A DNA stretch of 64,000 nucleotides from Herbaspirillum sp. ST 5-3 (GCF_004804275.1 NZ_STGI01000003.1:310001-374000), one strand, 5' to 3'; positions 53,731-62,356 are shown, counted from the stretch's first letter. A program made the numbers and translations. The notes: generated from the sequence alone by a model not told the origin.

Positions 53731-54843
53731 CTACGCCGCATGGGTCCTCGCCCCCGCCTTCATCAGCACATCTGCAACTCTTACCGAGGTCGGAAAGAGC
53801 GAATTCAAACTGTGCGTTCGACCGGGCAGATAGCTGCGTCGCAGGTCTCGTCGCGAGTTGGCATACCCCAGCACATCGAGAGATCCCAGGTACTGAGAGG
53901 TCGAGATATGTTCCGGAAAATAAGCGACGCAACCGATTGTTACCACATGAGGATTCGCCGGAAGCGTATTTGAATTGGCTTGGGCAATCGCGTTCAAGGC
54001 AAACGCTAGCGAAAGGCATCCTTTGCTATGGCCAACCAGGAGCGCAAGACTGTTGGGCCTCGAGAACAGCTTCCGAAGCATAAGCACTTCGCTCGACTCA
54101 TCCAAAAGTAACGCCCAAGGGCTGGGCCACTCGTTGCGCGCCGCATCCATATAGTCAGGTGTGATTGCCGCTTTATCCTTCGTTAACTGTGCGCTTTTCC
54201 CATACCCCAAGGCTCTCACTTGCTCGGCAATATCGAGAACGGCATTGTTCGTGCCTAGAACAAACCAGCCACCGCATGCATCGGCAAGAAAGTCGGCCGC
54301 TCCATAACCTGGCACCACACCCGCCACCGGTTGGTTCAGGAAGTCCGCGACGTTGCGCGCCAGGGCCGCCGCCGCAATGGCTGTACTCCCTACACCCGGC
54401 ACGATCAGTGCCTTGACCAGTGGCTTTCCAGTCTGCTGCGCGGCAATAAAGTCTTCGCCGCTCAGCATCTCGATTCGTGCCGACGCTATGCCCGGAGGAA
54501 CGATGAGCACTGTGCCTTGGCTGAGCATGCTTGCTGATAGCATGGACAATTCCGCCGGCTTTAGTGCCGTGACATCGTAATACATGATATCCACCGCCGC
54601 ATTCCATATGGACATGACTCCGTGAAGTGCCGAAGCGAGCGGCGTGACGGCCTTCGTCGCTACATGCGCCGCATACTTCGGGCTCATGGGCACGGCCGCT
54701 TCCCCAACATCTGCCAGCCTCTGTCGAGCATCAACCTCGATGGCTTTCATGAAATCGTCGATGTTCCCGAATGCGCTCTTATAAGGAGCGATATACGGCC
54801 AGGGATCGAAGTGATATGGCGCGGCGCGCACCTGATCGTCCAT
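53731..54843 (-). CDS. Unrecognised alpha/beta-hydrolase-like protein with a GHSKG motif
   Basis: 370 aa, not recognised as a named family. A nucleophile-elbow motif GHSKG (Ser273, residues 271-275: LALLVGHSKGCLSLAF), a candidate oxyanion region VPGVGSTA (148-155), and a late His344 in GRTHSLNSL suggest a lipase/esterase-like hydrolase. The first ~100 residues are helical and hydrophilic, with KYAAHVATKAVTPL and MSIWNAAVDIMYYD, followed by a LIVPPGIASARIEML strand. No signal peptide or membrane helix is visible. It is divergent from the four-repeat gene across 287 bases that show no further gene, so the two may form a unit. The DNA is less GC-rich than the flanks, suggesting transfer. The acid residue is not identified. 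Confidence 0.6.
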   Translation of the reverse strand: MDDQVRAAPYHFDPWPYIAPYKSAFGNIDDFMKAIEVDARQRLADVGEAAVPMSPKYAAHVATKAVTPLASALHGVMSIWNAAVDIMYYDVTALKPAELSMLSASMLSQGTVLIVPPGIASARIEMLSGEDFIAAQQTGKPLVKALIVPGVGSTAIAAAALARNVADFLNQPVAGVVPGYGAADFLADACGGWFVLGTNNAVLDIAEQVRALGYGKSAQLTKDKAAITPDYMDAARNEWPSPWALLLDESSEVLMLRKLFSRPNSLALLVGHSKGCLSLAFALNAIAQANSNTLPANPHVVTIGCVAYFPEHISTSQYLGSLDVLGYANSRRDLRRSYLPGRTHSLNSLFPTSVRVADVLMKAGARTHAA

Positions 54844-55130
54844 TTATGACTCCTGTATGAATCAGTCCTGTGATGAATAGCTGCCTGCCGCCGGTCGATA
54901 CGCTTTACGGAAATTCGAAAACGGCACGCGATGAGAAGCACAGTGCGCAGGGAGCTTATCGAATAAGATGCGCAACGCGCGAGAAGAGTTACGCAAAGGC
55001 GCAAGTAATTGAGATTCATCAGGCTTTGATCTGGCGGTAACCGCGGAATCTGGAAAAACCTTTAGCCGGTGCCTATAAAGAGACGGCCGGCTACCACTCG
55101 GCTTGGAGGTAGTTTTCGCGGAGGCTTATC

Positions 55131-57077
55131 GTGATCTCGGAAACCAGGGCAATCAGTTACGTCTCGGACTTTTGGGCAAGTTTTCCGTTCGGTCGTGAAA
55201 TCACGAACGTGCAGAGGTATCAGACATTTTTCCTTGGAGAGCCATTCCAGCTTAGAAAAATAATTACGAAGATCAGATGTCCGGCCGGAATCGCTCATAG
55301 CAACATCGTGGGTTCGATCAGGCTGGTCAACGACCACAAACCCCTCAATAGCGCGATCGCTGGTTTTGTTGTGGATCGGCATTCGGTGTCGTCGGATTGG
55401 CAAAATGTTTCCTGCTCTGTTCATTGCGATCTAAGTCCAGGGGAATATGCTCTTGTGCTCGGTCAAGGCGAGCCTGCTTCGAATGCGGCCTATGAGTGGG
55501 GCGTAGGCGCGCGTCGGGAAGGCTTATTCTTTGGTTCGGGAAATACGCCTATCATCGGAGCAACCGCAATCGACTACAAAGATGAATCCGAGCATGGTGT
55601 CGGCTGGATGCAGCTCGAAGGCGAAGGCGAAGGCGAAATAATCGATTTCACTCACTCGGGCACCGACGGCAACGGATTTGGAAATTACACGGACGAGGTA
55701 AAGCGATATCAGACATTTTTCACGACGGATCATTGTGAACGAATCACGGGAATAGACCTGAAGATCAGAAAGTTTAACGGCATCGGGCAAGGCGACCTTA
55801 CCGTTGAGCTCTATACCGTTGCCGTCGACGAATTCAATCCGCCGAGAAGCCAGCCAAACAGTCCCTTGGCCTCGGCGACGATTCCATCATCATCCATTGG
55901 AGAAGATTGGACGATCGTTCATGCCCCACTCATGGCCAATGAGCTTATGCCATACATGATGTATGCCATTGTTCTTGGTCAGCGCACGCCAGGGCCGCCG
56001 CGCTATGAGTGGGCAGTGCGCAAAATGAACGACGGAAGCTTCTTCGGAAAATGGAATGGATCGTCCTGGATCGCGGAGCCGAATCTCGGTGATGGATGGA
56101 TGAAGCTATGGGGGCATCGCAAGACCACTGTATTCCCGGTGGCACAGCATGGCAACGTCGCCCACGGATTCGGCAATTCGGAAGACGAGATAAAGAGATT
56201 TCAAGTCATCGACCTCGCGCAGAATATCGGAAAGGCGCTGATGGGCGTCGATTTACGATTGAAAAAATATAATGGGTGCAGCCAAACGGACATCACGGTT
56301 CAACTTTACGACGTCGATTCCAAGGAATTACCCATTGGAGCGGCTCTCGGGGAAACGGTGGTTCCTGCGTACTCGATACCTAATGACTGGGCTATCGTGC
56401 ATGCGCCGCTTTGGTGCCGTGATCTGCCATCGAAGGTGGCGCTCGTGCTAAGCCAACGTGAGCCTCACGCCTCTCGATATGAGTGGGCAACGGGAGCAGG
56501 CATCGAGGAACATCGCTTTGGCAAATGGAATGGGACGGAGTGGGTGGTCGAGGCAGGGAGAGGAGCCGCCTTCGCCAGATTGTGGATAGAAGAACCTCTC
56601 TCAATCATAGACCTTGCCCATGCATCCCTGATTGGATATTCCTTTGGTGATCCCCGCGATGCATACATGAGATATCAGACAATCGTTCCCGATGGCGCAT
56701 TGCAAATAAAGGGTGTTCAACTGAAGCTCAGAAAATTCTTCCAGTCGGGGCAAACGGACCTTATGGTTTGGATCTATCCGCTGGGCCAGGATGGCAAGCC
56801 GCAAAGCTGGCCGGTTGCGTCTGCTGTTGTTGAGTCTTCGCTAATAGGGACCGACTGGACGATTGTCAATGTCCCCATTTCCACCGGCACTTTGCTTGGC
56901 GCTTTTGCCGTCGTTGTTTCGCAGCGCAATGCAATCGAGCCAAGGTACGAGTGGGCAGTGAAGGAGGTTAATCCGGCCTTCAACTTCGGCAAACGCACGG
57001 GAGGCGACATTCGCAGGTGGCGCGACGAATCCGGTCTGGGCGATGGCTGGGTAAAGATCTGGGCCATTCGCACCTAG
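55131..57077 (+). CDS. Unrecognised 648-aa protein of four ~155-residue internal repeats
   Basis: Starts at GTG 55131, GGAG about 8 bases upstream. No signal peptide, membrane helix or known domain. Four tandem repeats (about 6-163, 171-329, 333-486, 491-648) share the order: G(F/Y)xxxxDEVKRYQTF, GIDLKIRKFNG, DLTVELY, a GxDWTIVHAPL motif (89, 259, 419 and 575), then YEW (residues 121, 292, 450, 606) and a C-terminal GDGWMKLWG-like motif. Repeat 1 is the most diverged. The pattern looks like beta-sandwich modules, perhaps sugar-binding, but this is a guess. Base composition is lower in GC than neighbours. It is divergent from the hydrolase-like gene. What it does is unknown. Confidence 0.75.
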   Translation: MISETRAISYVSDFWASFPFGREITNVQRYQTFFLGEPFQLRKIITKIRCPAGIAHSNIVGSIRLVNDHKPLNSAIAGFVVDRHSVSSDWQNVSCSVHCDLSPGEYALVLGQGEPASNAAYEWGVGARREGLFFGSGNTPIIGATAIDYKDESEHGVGWMQLEGEGEGEIIDFTHSGTDGNGFGNYTDEVKRYQTFFTTDHCERITGIDLKIRKFNGIGQGDLTVELYTVAVDEFNPPRSQPNSPLASATIPSSSIGEDWTIVHAPLMANELMPYMMYAIVLGQRTPGPPRYEWAVRKMNDGSFFGKWNGSSWIAEPNLGDGWMKLWGHRKTTVFPVAQHGNVAHGFGNSEDEIKRFQVIDLAQNIGKALMGVDLRLKKYNGCSQTDITVQLYDVDSKELPIGAALGETVVPAYSIPNDWAIVHAPLWCRDLPSKVALVLSQREPHASRYEWATGAGIEEHRFGKWNGTEWVVEAGRGAAFARLWIEEPLSIIDLAHASLIGYSFGDPRDAYMRYQTIVPDGALQIKGVQLKLRKFFQSGQTDLMVWIYPLGQDGKPQSWPVASAVVESSLIGTDWTIVNVPISTGTLLGAFAVVVSQRNAIEPRYEWAVKEVNPAFNFGKRTGGDIRRWRDESGLGDGWVKIWAIRT

Positions 57078-57226
57078 CCCGAATATTTGACCGGAATGCG
57101 GAGTGACGGTGCGCGACTTGCGAGTCAGTTCGCGTTTCGACGACAAGCCAATGGCGCGGCTATTGGCGCGAAGCAGAGACGCAAAATGGCCGCAAATCGC
57201 ATGCATGCGCCCCGGCGGACGAGAAC

Positions 57227-58231
57227 TTACGGTTTGGAGAAGGGCAGCAACAGCATGCTGCCGCTCTGATCGTCGCCGGTGTCCACGCGATACTTCGGCG
57301 TGCCCACAAAGCCGTGCGTGCGTCCTTCTGCATCCTGGTAGTCGCCTACCACCTGGCCCCGGTTGTTGATGCCGAAAACTTCAGTGGACACCGCGCCCGG
57401 ATAGTCGATGGTGAAGTACTTGCCTTTGGCGAGAAGGAAACCATGCGTTCCGGCCGTCTCCCCGAAGGTATTGCCGACGATCTGTCCCCGGGCATTGATC
57501 CCGTTGGGCGTCGTCAGCTGCGCGCCGGGACGGTCGATCACGGTGATGCTGCCGCGCCGCGACAGGTAACCATGCTGTTTTCCGTCGCTGCCGACATATT
57601 CGCCGACGATGTCCTCGGCAATGTTGATGCCGTGCGCGGTGGTCGAGATCGAAGCGGGAACATCGACCACGGTGAATACACTGTTCTTGAGCATGAAACT
57701 GTGAAGGTCGGGAATGCGGGTGGAGTTGAAATTCCCGACGATGGTGCCTGCATCATTGATTCCGCGCGCCGCCGTGACGTCGAACTCGGAGGTGCTGATG
57801 GTGCTGAAGACACCGCCATCGATCCGGAAGCCGTAATCGAATCCGTGTCCCATGCGGTAGGAGCCGACAATCTGCCCACGGTTATTGATGTCGTACGCGA
57901 ACTCGGCGATGTCCGGCGATTCGCCGGGCGCATGCGGATATTCGATCGTCGTGAATTCACCGTTCTTCAGCAGAAAGCCGTGGTTCACGGAAAACTGTCC
58001 AGGGATCTGGGGATGGCTGAAGGTGCCGACGACATGGCCGAGGTCGTTGATGCCGTACGCCTTGGTGCTCGGCGCATCCGGCACGTCGATGGTCTTGAAG
58101 TCGTACTTCACGGCAAATGGGTGAGGAATGCCATCGGTCGGTGGCGCGACATTGCCGTTCGCCATGGCCGCTGAGGGTGAACCCGCAATGAAACAGAATG
58201 CCGCCGTACAGTTGAACAAAAATGCTCTCAC
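57227..58231 (-). CDS. Exported HAF-repeat protein
   Basis: 334 aa from GTG 58231: AAGGAG lies 6 bases upstream, inside what would be the first codons of the longer ATG reading (58246). This start also gives a proper signal peptide (LFNCTAAFCFIAGSPSAAMA). The mature chain carries about six HAF-type repeats, each around GIND(L/A/N)GxxVGTF or GINNRGQIVGxY followed by HGFLLKxGxF(T/S)TIDYPGA. These are seen at about 70-, 125-, 175-, 220-, 260- and 295-residue spacings. HAF repeats form beta-propeller-like extracellular modules of unknown function. It is convergent with the four-repeat gene, 149 bases apart. Confidence 0.85.
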   Translation of the reverse strand: MRAFLFNCTAAFCFIAGSPSAAMANGNVAPPTDGIPHPFAVKYDFKTIDVPDAPSTKAYGINDLGHVVGTFSHPQIPGQFSVNHGFLLKNGEFTTIEYPHAPGESPDIAEFAYDINNRGQIVGSYRMGHGFDYGFRIDGGVFSTISTSEFDVTAARGINDAGTIVGNFNSTRIPDLHSFMLKNSVFTVVDVPASISTTAHGINIAEDIVGEYVGSDGKQHGYLSRRGSITVIDRPGAQLTTPNGINARGQIVGNTFGETAGTHGFLLAKGKYFTIDYPGAVSTEVFGINNRGQVVGDYQDAEGRTHGFVGTPKYRVDTGDDQSGSMLLLPFSKP

Positions 58232-58653
58232 AATATGCTCCTTCATGAATGCTGCAGGATTGAACAAGGCCTTGCTACGCAGATACAACGATGGGCGTCG
58301 TTGTCGTTTCCGGCGCTTTATCGGCTATTCGGGCAGCATGCAGGCCCGATTGCGACAAAGGAGCGCATCTCTGAAGGACGCGTGGATGATGATGAGTTCA
58401 CGGCGCAAGCGGGACGCAGAGCGCCCTGCATGAATGACGCGAACGTGGGATAGGCAGGGATGGCCCTCGGTTCCCCAATCTAGGATGGTGAAGATTTCGG
58501 TTGCGGCGACGGAGCTTGCGCATCCGCAAGGTTTCCGGCCAGCGCACGCGGACTTGATGAACTGAGTTCCTTCTTTGAAGTCACACCATTGCCTTACCAA
58601 TGTCTCGATCAAAGAAACTAATTCAACGTTGGCCGACCAGAAAGGAGAACACC
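58232..58653. other. Gene-free region between HAF-repeat gene and small lipoprotein gene
   Basis: 422 bases between divergent genes, with no convincing gene in any frame. The first ~20 bases are the leader of the HAF gene. AT-rich sequence just before the lipoprotein gene (AAAGAAACTAATTCAACG) may hold its promoter, but no clear -10/-35 pair stands out. No hairpin with a T run was found. Confidence 0.45.
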
Positions 58654-59010
58654 ATGAAGTTCGGAGCAATCAAATCAGCCGTTATCTGTGTCCTGGGAGG
58701 CGCCCTGATAGCCGGGTGCGCGTCGTCACCGTCCTCGTCGACAGTTGCCTCCACCCAGAAGAATATTAGCAGCGGGAAAATAGCCGCCGTCGAAACCACC
58801 GCGGTAGTCGACCAGACGACGGTAGGATCAAGCTCCGGCAGCGGTGCCGTGGTCACGTCCGCCAGCGGCGGTCCGTCCCTCATCACCGTGCAATTCGATG
58901 ATGGCACGCAGGGAAGATATGTAATTGACCACCCGACATCCGTGCACAAAGTCGGTGAGCCGGTCAATGTGATTACCGATGGCGATCGCATTACGATCAC
59001 GACGCGCTAG
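58654..59010 (+). CDS. Small outer-membrane-type lipoprotein
   Basis: 118 aa from ATG 58654 with AAAGGAG 7 bases upstream. A signal peptide ends at lipobox LIAGC (Cys22). The mature part has a Ser/Thr/Gly-rich stretch (TVGSSSGSGAVVTSASGG) and a C-terminal beta-rich core: SLITVQFDDGTQGRYVI, VGEPVNVITDGDRITITTR, which resembles the C-terminus of SlyB/osmotically inducible-type lipoproteins (ligand-of-glycine-zipper family), though the glycine zipper itself is missing. Likely an outer-membrane lipoprotein of stress type; function unknown. Confidence 0.78.
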   Translation: MKFGAIKSAVICVLGGALIAGCASSPSSSTVASTQKNISSGKIAAVETTAVVDQTTVGSSSGSGAVVTSASGGPSLITVQFDDGTQGRYVIDHPTSVHKVGEPVNVITDGDRITITTR

Positions 59011-59164
59011 CGGCTCTGTTGTATCGTCACGCCGGCGGGCTTGCCATGCATGAATCAGGCAGGCCGCCGGCGGCGTCCGGCCTGTAAATTTCCCTTCATC
59101 CTGCCAGCGAGACTTCCTTCCGGTATGCCGGGCAGGGTTCCTGCCTAGGAGGCCAGTCGCGTTG

Positions 59165-59170
59165 TATAAT
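59165..59170 (+). promoter_or_regulatory. Candidate -10 element before the 157-aa conserved gene
   Basis: A perfect TATAAT at 59165-59170 sits 35 bases before the ATG at 59205. No good TTGACA-like box lies 17 bases upstream (the position reads TGCCTA), so the promoter would be -35-poor. The start point would give a leader of about 30 bases. Confidence 0.4.
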
Positions 59171-59204
59171 CTCGCCTCCCCGCCGCACCACACCTCGCCT
59201 TGCC

Positions 59205-59678
59205 ATGTCCGACCAGAATACCGAATCCCGCGTTTACGAAGACCGCCTCTGGAAGGATGACGGCTGGACAGCCAGGGTCATCAAGAACGAAGACGACGAA
59301 GGATGGGCGGTCGCCATGTTCAAGGACGGTGAGTCGGAACCGGCGCTGGTTGGACCGTGGACCATGGGCCGCGACAAGAAGAATCCCAAGCCGCTCGATG
59401 CCAATGCCTTCTCCACGCTGGTCAAAACCGCATCCGAAGTCCTGCGCCGGCATGAACAACAACTGCATGCCACGCTCAACAAGCGTGTCGCCATCACGCT
59501 CAACGGCGCGGCCATCACCGTCACGCTGACCATCGTGCCGGATGACTATGAGCCGCACGGCGTGCTCAGGGCGATCGATGAACAGGGCAGTGAAATTGCC
59601 AGCAAAAAGGTTGAACCCAATTTCGCCCTGACGCGCGCAAACGCCAGTGCCTGGGCTGACAAAGGCTTCAGCCGCTGA
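59205..59678 (+). CDS. Conserved hypothetical protein (157 aa)
   Basis: 157 aa, cytoplasmic, no signal or membrane segment. The first half, ESRVYEDRLWKDDGWTARVIKNEDDEGWAVAMFKDGESEPALVGPW, looks like a small alpha/beta domain known as a conserved hypothetical in beta-proteobacteria; the second half has a helix (LVKTASEVLRRHEQQL) and a beta stretch (RVAITLNGAAITVTLTIVPDDYEPHG). Function unknown. A TATAAT box 35 bases before the start suggests its own promoter. It is followed 116 bases later by the methyltransferase gene. Confidence 0.75.
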   Translation: MSDQNTESRVYEDRLWKDDGWTARVIKNEDDEGWAVAMFKDGESEPALVGPWTMGRDKKNPKPLDANAFSTLVKTASEVLRRHEQQLHATLNKRVAITLNGAAITVTLTIVPDDYEPHGVLRAIDEQGSEIASKKVEPNFALTRANASAWADKGFSR

Positions 59679-59794
59679 GCTGAGCAAGGGCGGCGGCTCC
59701 AGCGCCCGAGGCGTTCCCTATCGGTGGTACAGTAAAACATCGCGAACCGGAGTGAGCTTCGGCCACCGGCAATTCTGAAACGGACTTTCCCATC

Positions 59795-60652
59795 ATGAGC
59801 AACAATCACGACATCAAACCCGGCCAGTCCGTCGAGCTGTTGAAGGAGCTGCATATCCTGACCCGCGACGGCAAGCTGAACCAGGACAGCCGCCGCAAGC
59901 TCAAGCAGGTCTACCACCTTTACCAGTTCATCGAACCGCTATTGCAGGAAGTGCAGCAGGATCATCCCGATATCACCCTCGTGGACCATGGTGCGGGCAA
60001 GTCCTATCTCGGTTTCATCCTGTATGACCTCTTCTTCAAGAACCTGAACGACAAATCGCACATCTACGGCATCGAGACTCGTGACGAATTGGTGAAGAAA
60101 TCGCAGGAGCTGGCACAGCGACTGGGCTTTCCCGGCATGTCGTTCCTCAATCTGTCGGTAGCCGAGTCGATCAGTTCGACACAGTTGCCGGAAACTGTCG
60201 ACGTCGTCACCGCGCTGCATGCCTGCAATACCGCAACCGATGACGCCATTCGCTTCGCACTGCAAAAGAAGGCGAAGTTCATTGTGCTGGTGCCTTGCTG
60301 CCAGGCGGAAGTGGCTTCGGTGCTGAAGAAGAACAAAGGCAAGTCGCTCGGTCGCGACGCCTTGACCGAGATCTGGCGCCATCCCATCCACACCCGCGAA
60401 TTCGGAAGCCAGGTCACCAATGTCCTGCGCTGCCTGCAACTGGAAGCGCACGGCTACCAGGTCAACGTGACCGAGCTGGTGGGCTGGGAGCATTCCATGA
60501 AGAATGAATTGATCATCGCCAGCTACAAGGGATTGCCCACCGGGCGTCCGAGCCGGCGCTTGCAAGAGGTGCTGCGGGAACTGGGGCTCGAAGAAATGGG
60601 AGAACGTTTTTTTGCACCAAGGATTGCACCCGAATCTGTATCGCAGGAATGA
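59795..60652 (+). CDS. SAM-dependent methyltransferase (Methyltransf_32 type)
   Basis: 285 aa. The Rossmann-like glycine motif DITLVDHGAGKSYLGFIL (motif I, with DxGxGKSYL typical of the PF13679-like group) is followed by IYGIETRDELVKKSQELA (motif II acidic loop) and VDVVTALHACNTATDDAIRFAL (motif IV region with HACNTATD), then FIVLVPCCQAEVA. The CCQ motif and the C-terminal WEHSMKNELIIASYKG are typical of a family near RNA methyltransferases (the glutathione S-transferase C-terminal-domain-containing/tRNA:m type). Substrate unknown. No membrane segment. Confidence 0.88.
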   Translation: MSNNHDIKPGQSVELLKELHILTRDGKLNQDSRRKLKQVYHLYQFIEPLLQEVQQDHPDITLVDHGAGKSYLGFILYDLFFKNLNDKSHIYGIETRDELVKKSQELAQRLGFPGMSFLNLSVAESISSTQLPETVDVVTALHACNTATDDAIRFALQKKAKFIVLVPCCQAEVASVLKKNKGKSLGRDALTEIWRHPIHTREFGSQVTNVLRCLQLEAHGYQVNVTELVGWEHSMKNELIIASYKGLPTGRPSRRLQEVLRELGLEEMGERFFAPRIAPESVSQE

Positions 60653-60953
60653 TGCGGCGGAATCGGCCGCGCGCGTTCGCATGTTCCGGCGAGGCCGAGG
60701 CGGGATTGGGCAACGATGGTGCGGTCATCGCCGCCGAGATGCTTGCGGGCAGTTGGATCTGAGGGGAAACGTGGCCGATCGGCGTGGAGATCCTTGCCAA
60801 AACAACAGCTTCCAGGCTTACAATCTCCATAAATGCCGTCGATGCTGGCAGGAAGTCCAGCAATGTTTATCTGCCGCTACGACCTGGACAGGCTTGACGT
60901 GCAGTATTCGAGCGGTAGAAAAACACTATTCGTTCTACATCTGGAGTTTCTGA
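60653..60953. other. Region without a supportable gene before the small membrane ORF
   Basis: About 300 bases of GC-rich then mixed sequence. An open frame of 113 codons (60612-60953, overlapping the methyltransferase end in another frame) has no ribosome site and its composition (many Arg, Trp, Cys) looks like a shadow; I do not call it. The last ~60 bases become AT-rich and lead into a GTG-started small ORF at 60954. Confidence 0.4.
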
Positions 60954-61070
60954 GTGAAGAGATTTAACGTTTGGCTTGTCCTGGCGCTGTTGAACTTCGC
61001 GATGCTCGTATTTCTTGCGGTGGACCGCCTTCGTCTATTCGGCAGTATTTTAGTCGCGAGGGTCTTTTGA
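60954..61070 (+). CDS. Possible small single-span membrane protein (38 aa)
   Basis: GTG 60954 preceded by GGAG 7 bases upstream opens a 38-codon frame: MKRFNVWLVLALLNFAMLV, then FLAVDRLRLFG and a short tail ending VARVF. One hydrophobic helix with a basic N-terminus is clear, so it would sit in the inner membrane with the C-terminus outside. Its length is below most annotation limits. No family is recognised. It lies in an AT-richer patch between the methyltransferase and the nuclease-like gene. It could be non-coding, but the helix with a matched ribosome site argues for translation. Confidence 0.45.
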   Translation: MKRFNVWLVLALLNFAMLVFLAVDRLRLFGSILVARVF

Positions 61071-61107
61071 TTCTGGACGGTGTAAGCCCTTTTTTTGGGG
61101 CGTTCCG

Positions 61108-61242
61108 ATGTTTTTCACATTTGCACTAATGTCTCGGATCGAAAAACGGAATGATCGACTCGATGCCTTGGAAAATGAATTACGCCGATTCGGCACGGGC
61201 ATTTCCGCGGATGTAGAGCATGGCAATGAACCAAGCTACTAA
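61108..61242 (+). CDS. Possible small protein (44 aa) before the nuclease-like gene
   Basis: ATG 61108 opens a 44-codon frame (MFFTFALMSRIEKRNDRLDA, LENELRRFGTGISAD). A later ATG at 61129 would give MSRIEKRNDRLDALENELRR, which reads as an amphipathic helix or short coiled coil with heptad-like Leu/Ile spacing. A GGGG stretch about 8 bases upstream is a poor ribosome site. No family recognised. It ends 22 bases before the nuclease-like gene in the same direction and may be its partner. Low confidence. Confidence 0.35.
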   Translation: MFFTFALMSRIEKRNDRLDALENELRRFGTGISADVEHGNEPSY

Positions 61243-61263
61243 TCGCACCTGTTATTTCAACCG

Positions 61264-61740
61264 TTGACGGCGAATCCTACTGTGTCCCTTTCGACCGCCC
61301 AGATCGGCAAGTCCGGCGAACTTTTGGTGCAGTACCGACTGTTGATGTTGGGAATCGAGTCCGCCTCTTTGAGCACAGATTTCGGGATAGACCTCGTTGC
61401 TTACTCTCCGAAGCTTGCACGCGCAATTACTATCCAAGTGAAAACCAACCTTAAGCCGAAGCCGGGTGGGGGAAAAGGAAAAGAAGCTTTGGATTGGTGG
61501 GTATCCGAAGATTGCCCGGCATCCCTCGTTGCACTGGTAGATTTGAAGACCGAGAAGGTGTGGTTGCTAAAACGCGAGGAGTTGGACGAGCACGCGCAGC
61601 AACGGTCTTCCGGCAGGCTTCACATCTATATGTACACTGACCCAGCTGCAAGGCCTCGCCAGCTTGGACGGCTGGCACACGTCTACGAGTTTGAACGTTT
61701 CATCATTTCAAATCGAGCAAATGAGATATTTGGCGTCTAG
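61264..61740 (+). CDS. PD-(D/E)XK nuclease-like protein (DUF4365/PDDEXK_5 type)
   Basis: 158 aa from TTG 61264; a GTG at 61282 would give 152 aa, and neither has a strong ribosome site. The N-terminal half shows the core of a restriction-endonuclease-like fold: IGKSGELLVQYRLLMLGI with Glu19, STDFGIDLVAYS with Asp43, and ITIQVKTN with Gln58 and Lys60, i.e. the E...D...QxK arrangement of PD-(D/E)XK enzymes. The second half (WWVSEDCPASLVALVDLKTEKVWLL) resembles DUF4365-like tails. No methylase or specificity gene is adjacent. Lower GC than flanks suggests transfer. It may be an anti-phage or mobile-element nuclease. Confidence 0.68.
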   Translation: MTANPTVSLSTAQIGKSGELLVQYRLLMLGIESASLSTDFGIDLVAYSPKLARAITIQVKTNLKPKPGGGKGKEALDWWVSEDCPASLVALVDLKTEKVWLLKREELDEHAQQRSSGRLHIYMYTDPAARPRQLGRLAHVYEFERFIISNRANEIFGV

Positions 61741-61811
61741 TGTAGTGCTTTCGAGATCATTGAACTATATTCGATGCGCGTCGCCATAACATCATTCCTG
61801 GAACGGAGCGA

Positions 61812-62330
61812 ATGATGAACGAGGCAACGGCGATCGAGTTGAGCGAGGAACAGCGCAGCGAGCTGGAACGTCGCGTGAGATCGCAAACGACCGATGTGCG
61901 GGTGACCAGGCGTGCGCGAATCGACGCCGCCGAGATCGTGCGCCTGACCACGCAGACGACACCGAAAGGCGCGGCGCACATGGGCATCTCCGATACGACG
62001 GTCCACAAGGCATGGAAAGCGCATGGTCTCAAGCCGCATCTGGTCGAAACGTTCAAGGTGTCCCGCGACCCGAAATTTGCGAAGAAGCTGGAAAACATCG
62101 TCGGTTAGTACCTTAGTCCCCCGGAGCATGCGCTGGTGCTGTGCTGCGGTGCAAGCGCGAGATCGCACGCAGCCGGGACTGCAGTTGAAGAAGGGGAAAG
62201 CCGCGACGATGACCCATGATTACAAGCTGCATGGCACGATCACGCTTGACGGCATGGTCATCTCGCACTGCGCGCAACATCGCCAGAGCGCGGCTGGCTT
62301 TGGTGAAGATATTCATGCTGAACGCCGAAG
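61812..62330 (+). pseudogene. Decayed IS630-family transposase remnant
   Basis: The first frame (61812-62108, 98 codons) carries RRVRSQTTDVRVTRRARI and then GISDTTVHKAWKAHGLKPHLVETFKVSRDPKF, clear pieces of an IS630-type helix-turn-helix region with an internal gap. After the stop the matching sequence continues in another frame: DRTQPGLQLKKGKAATMTHDYKLHGTITL (about 62160-62250) and DGMVISHCAQHRQS, fragments of the DDE core, before it fades out near 62330. The catalytic residues and most of the core are lost, so it is inactive. No intact ends were identified. Confidence 0.82.
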
Positions 62331-62356
62331 GGGGATGCCGCCCACCGTGGCGGAAT

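Noticed and set aside
60612-60953. 113-codon frame overlapping the methyltransferase end
   Set aside because: No ribosome site, odd Arg/Trp/Cys composition, overlaps a real gene in another frame.
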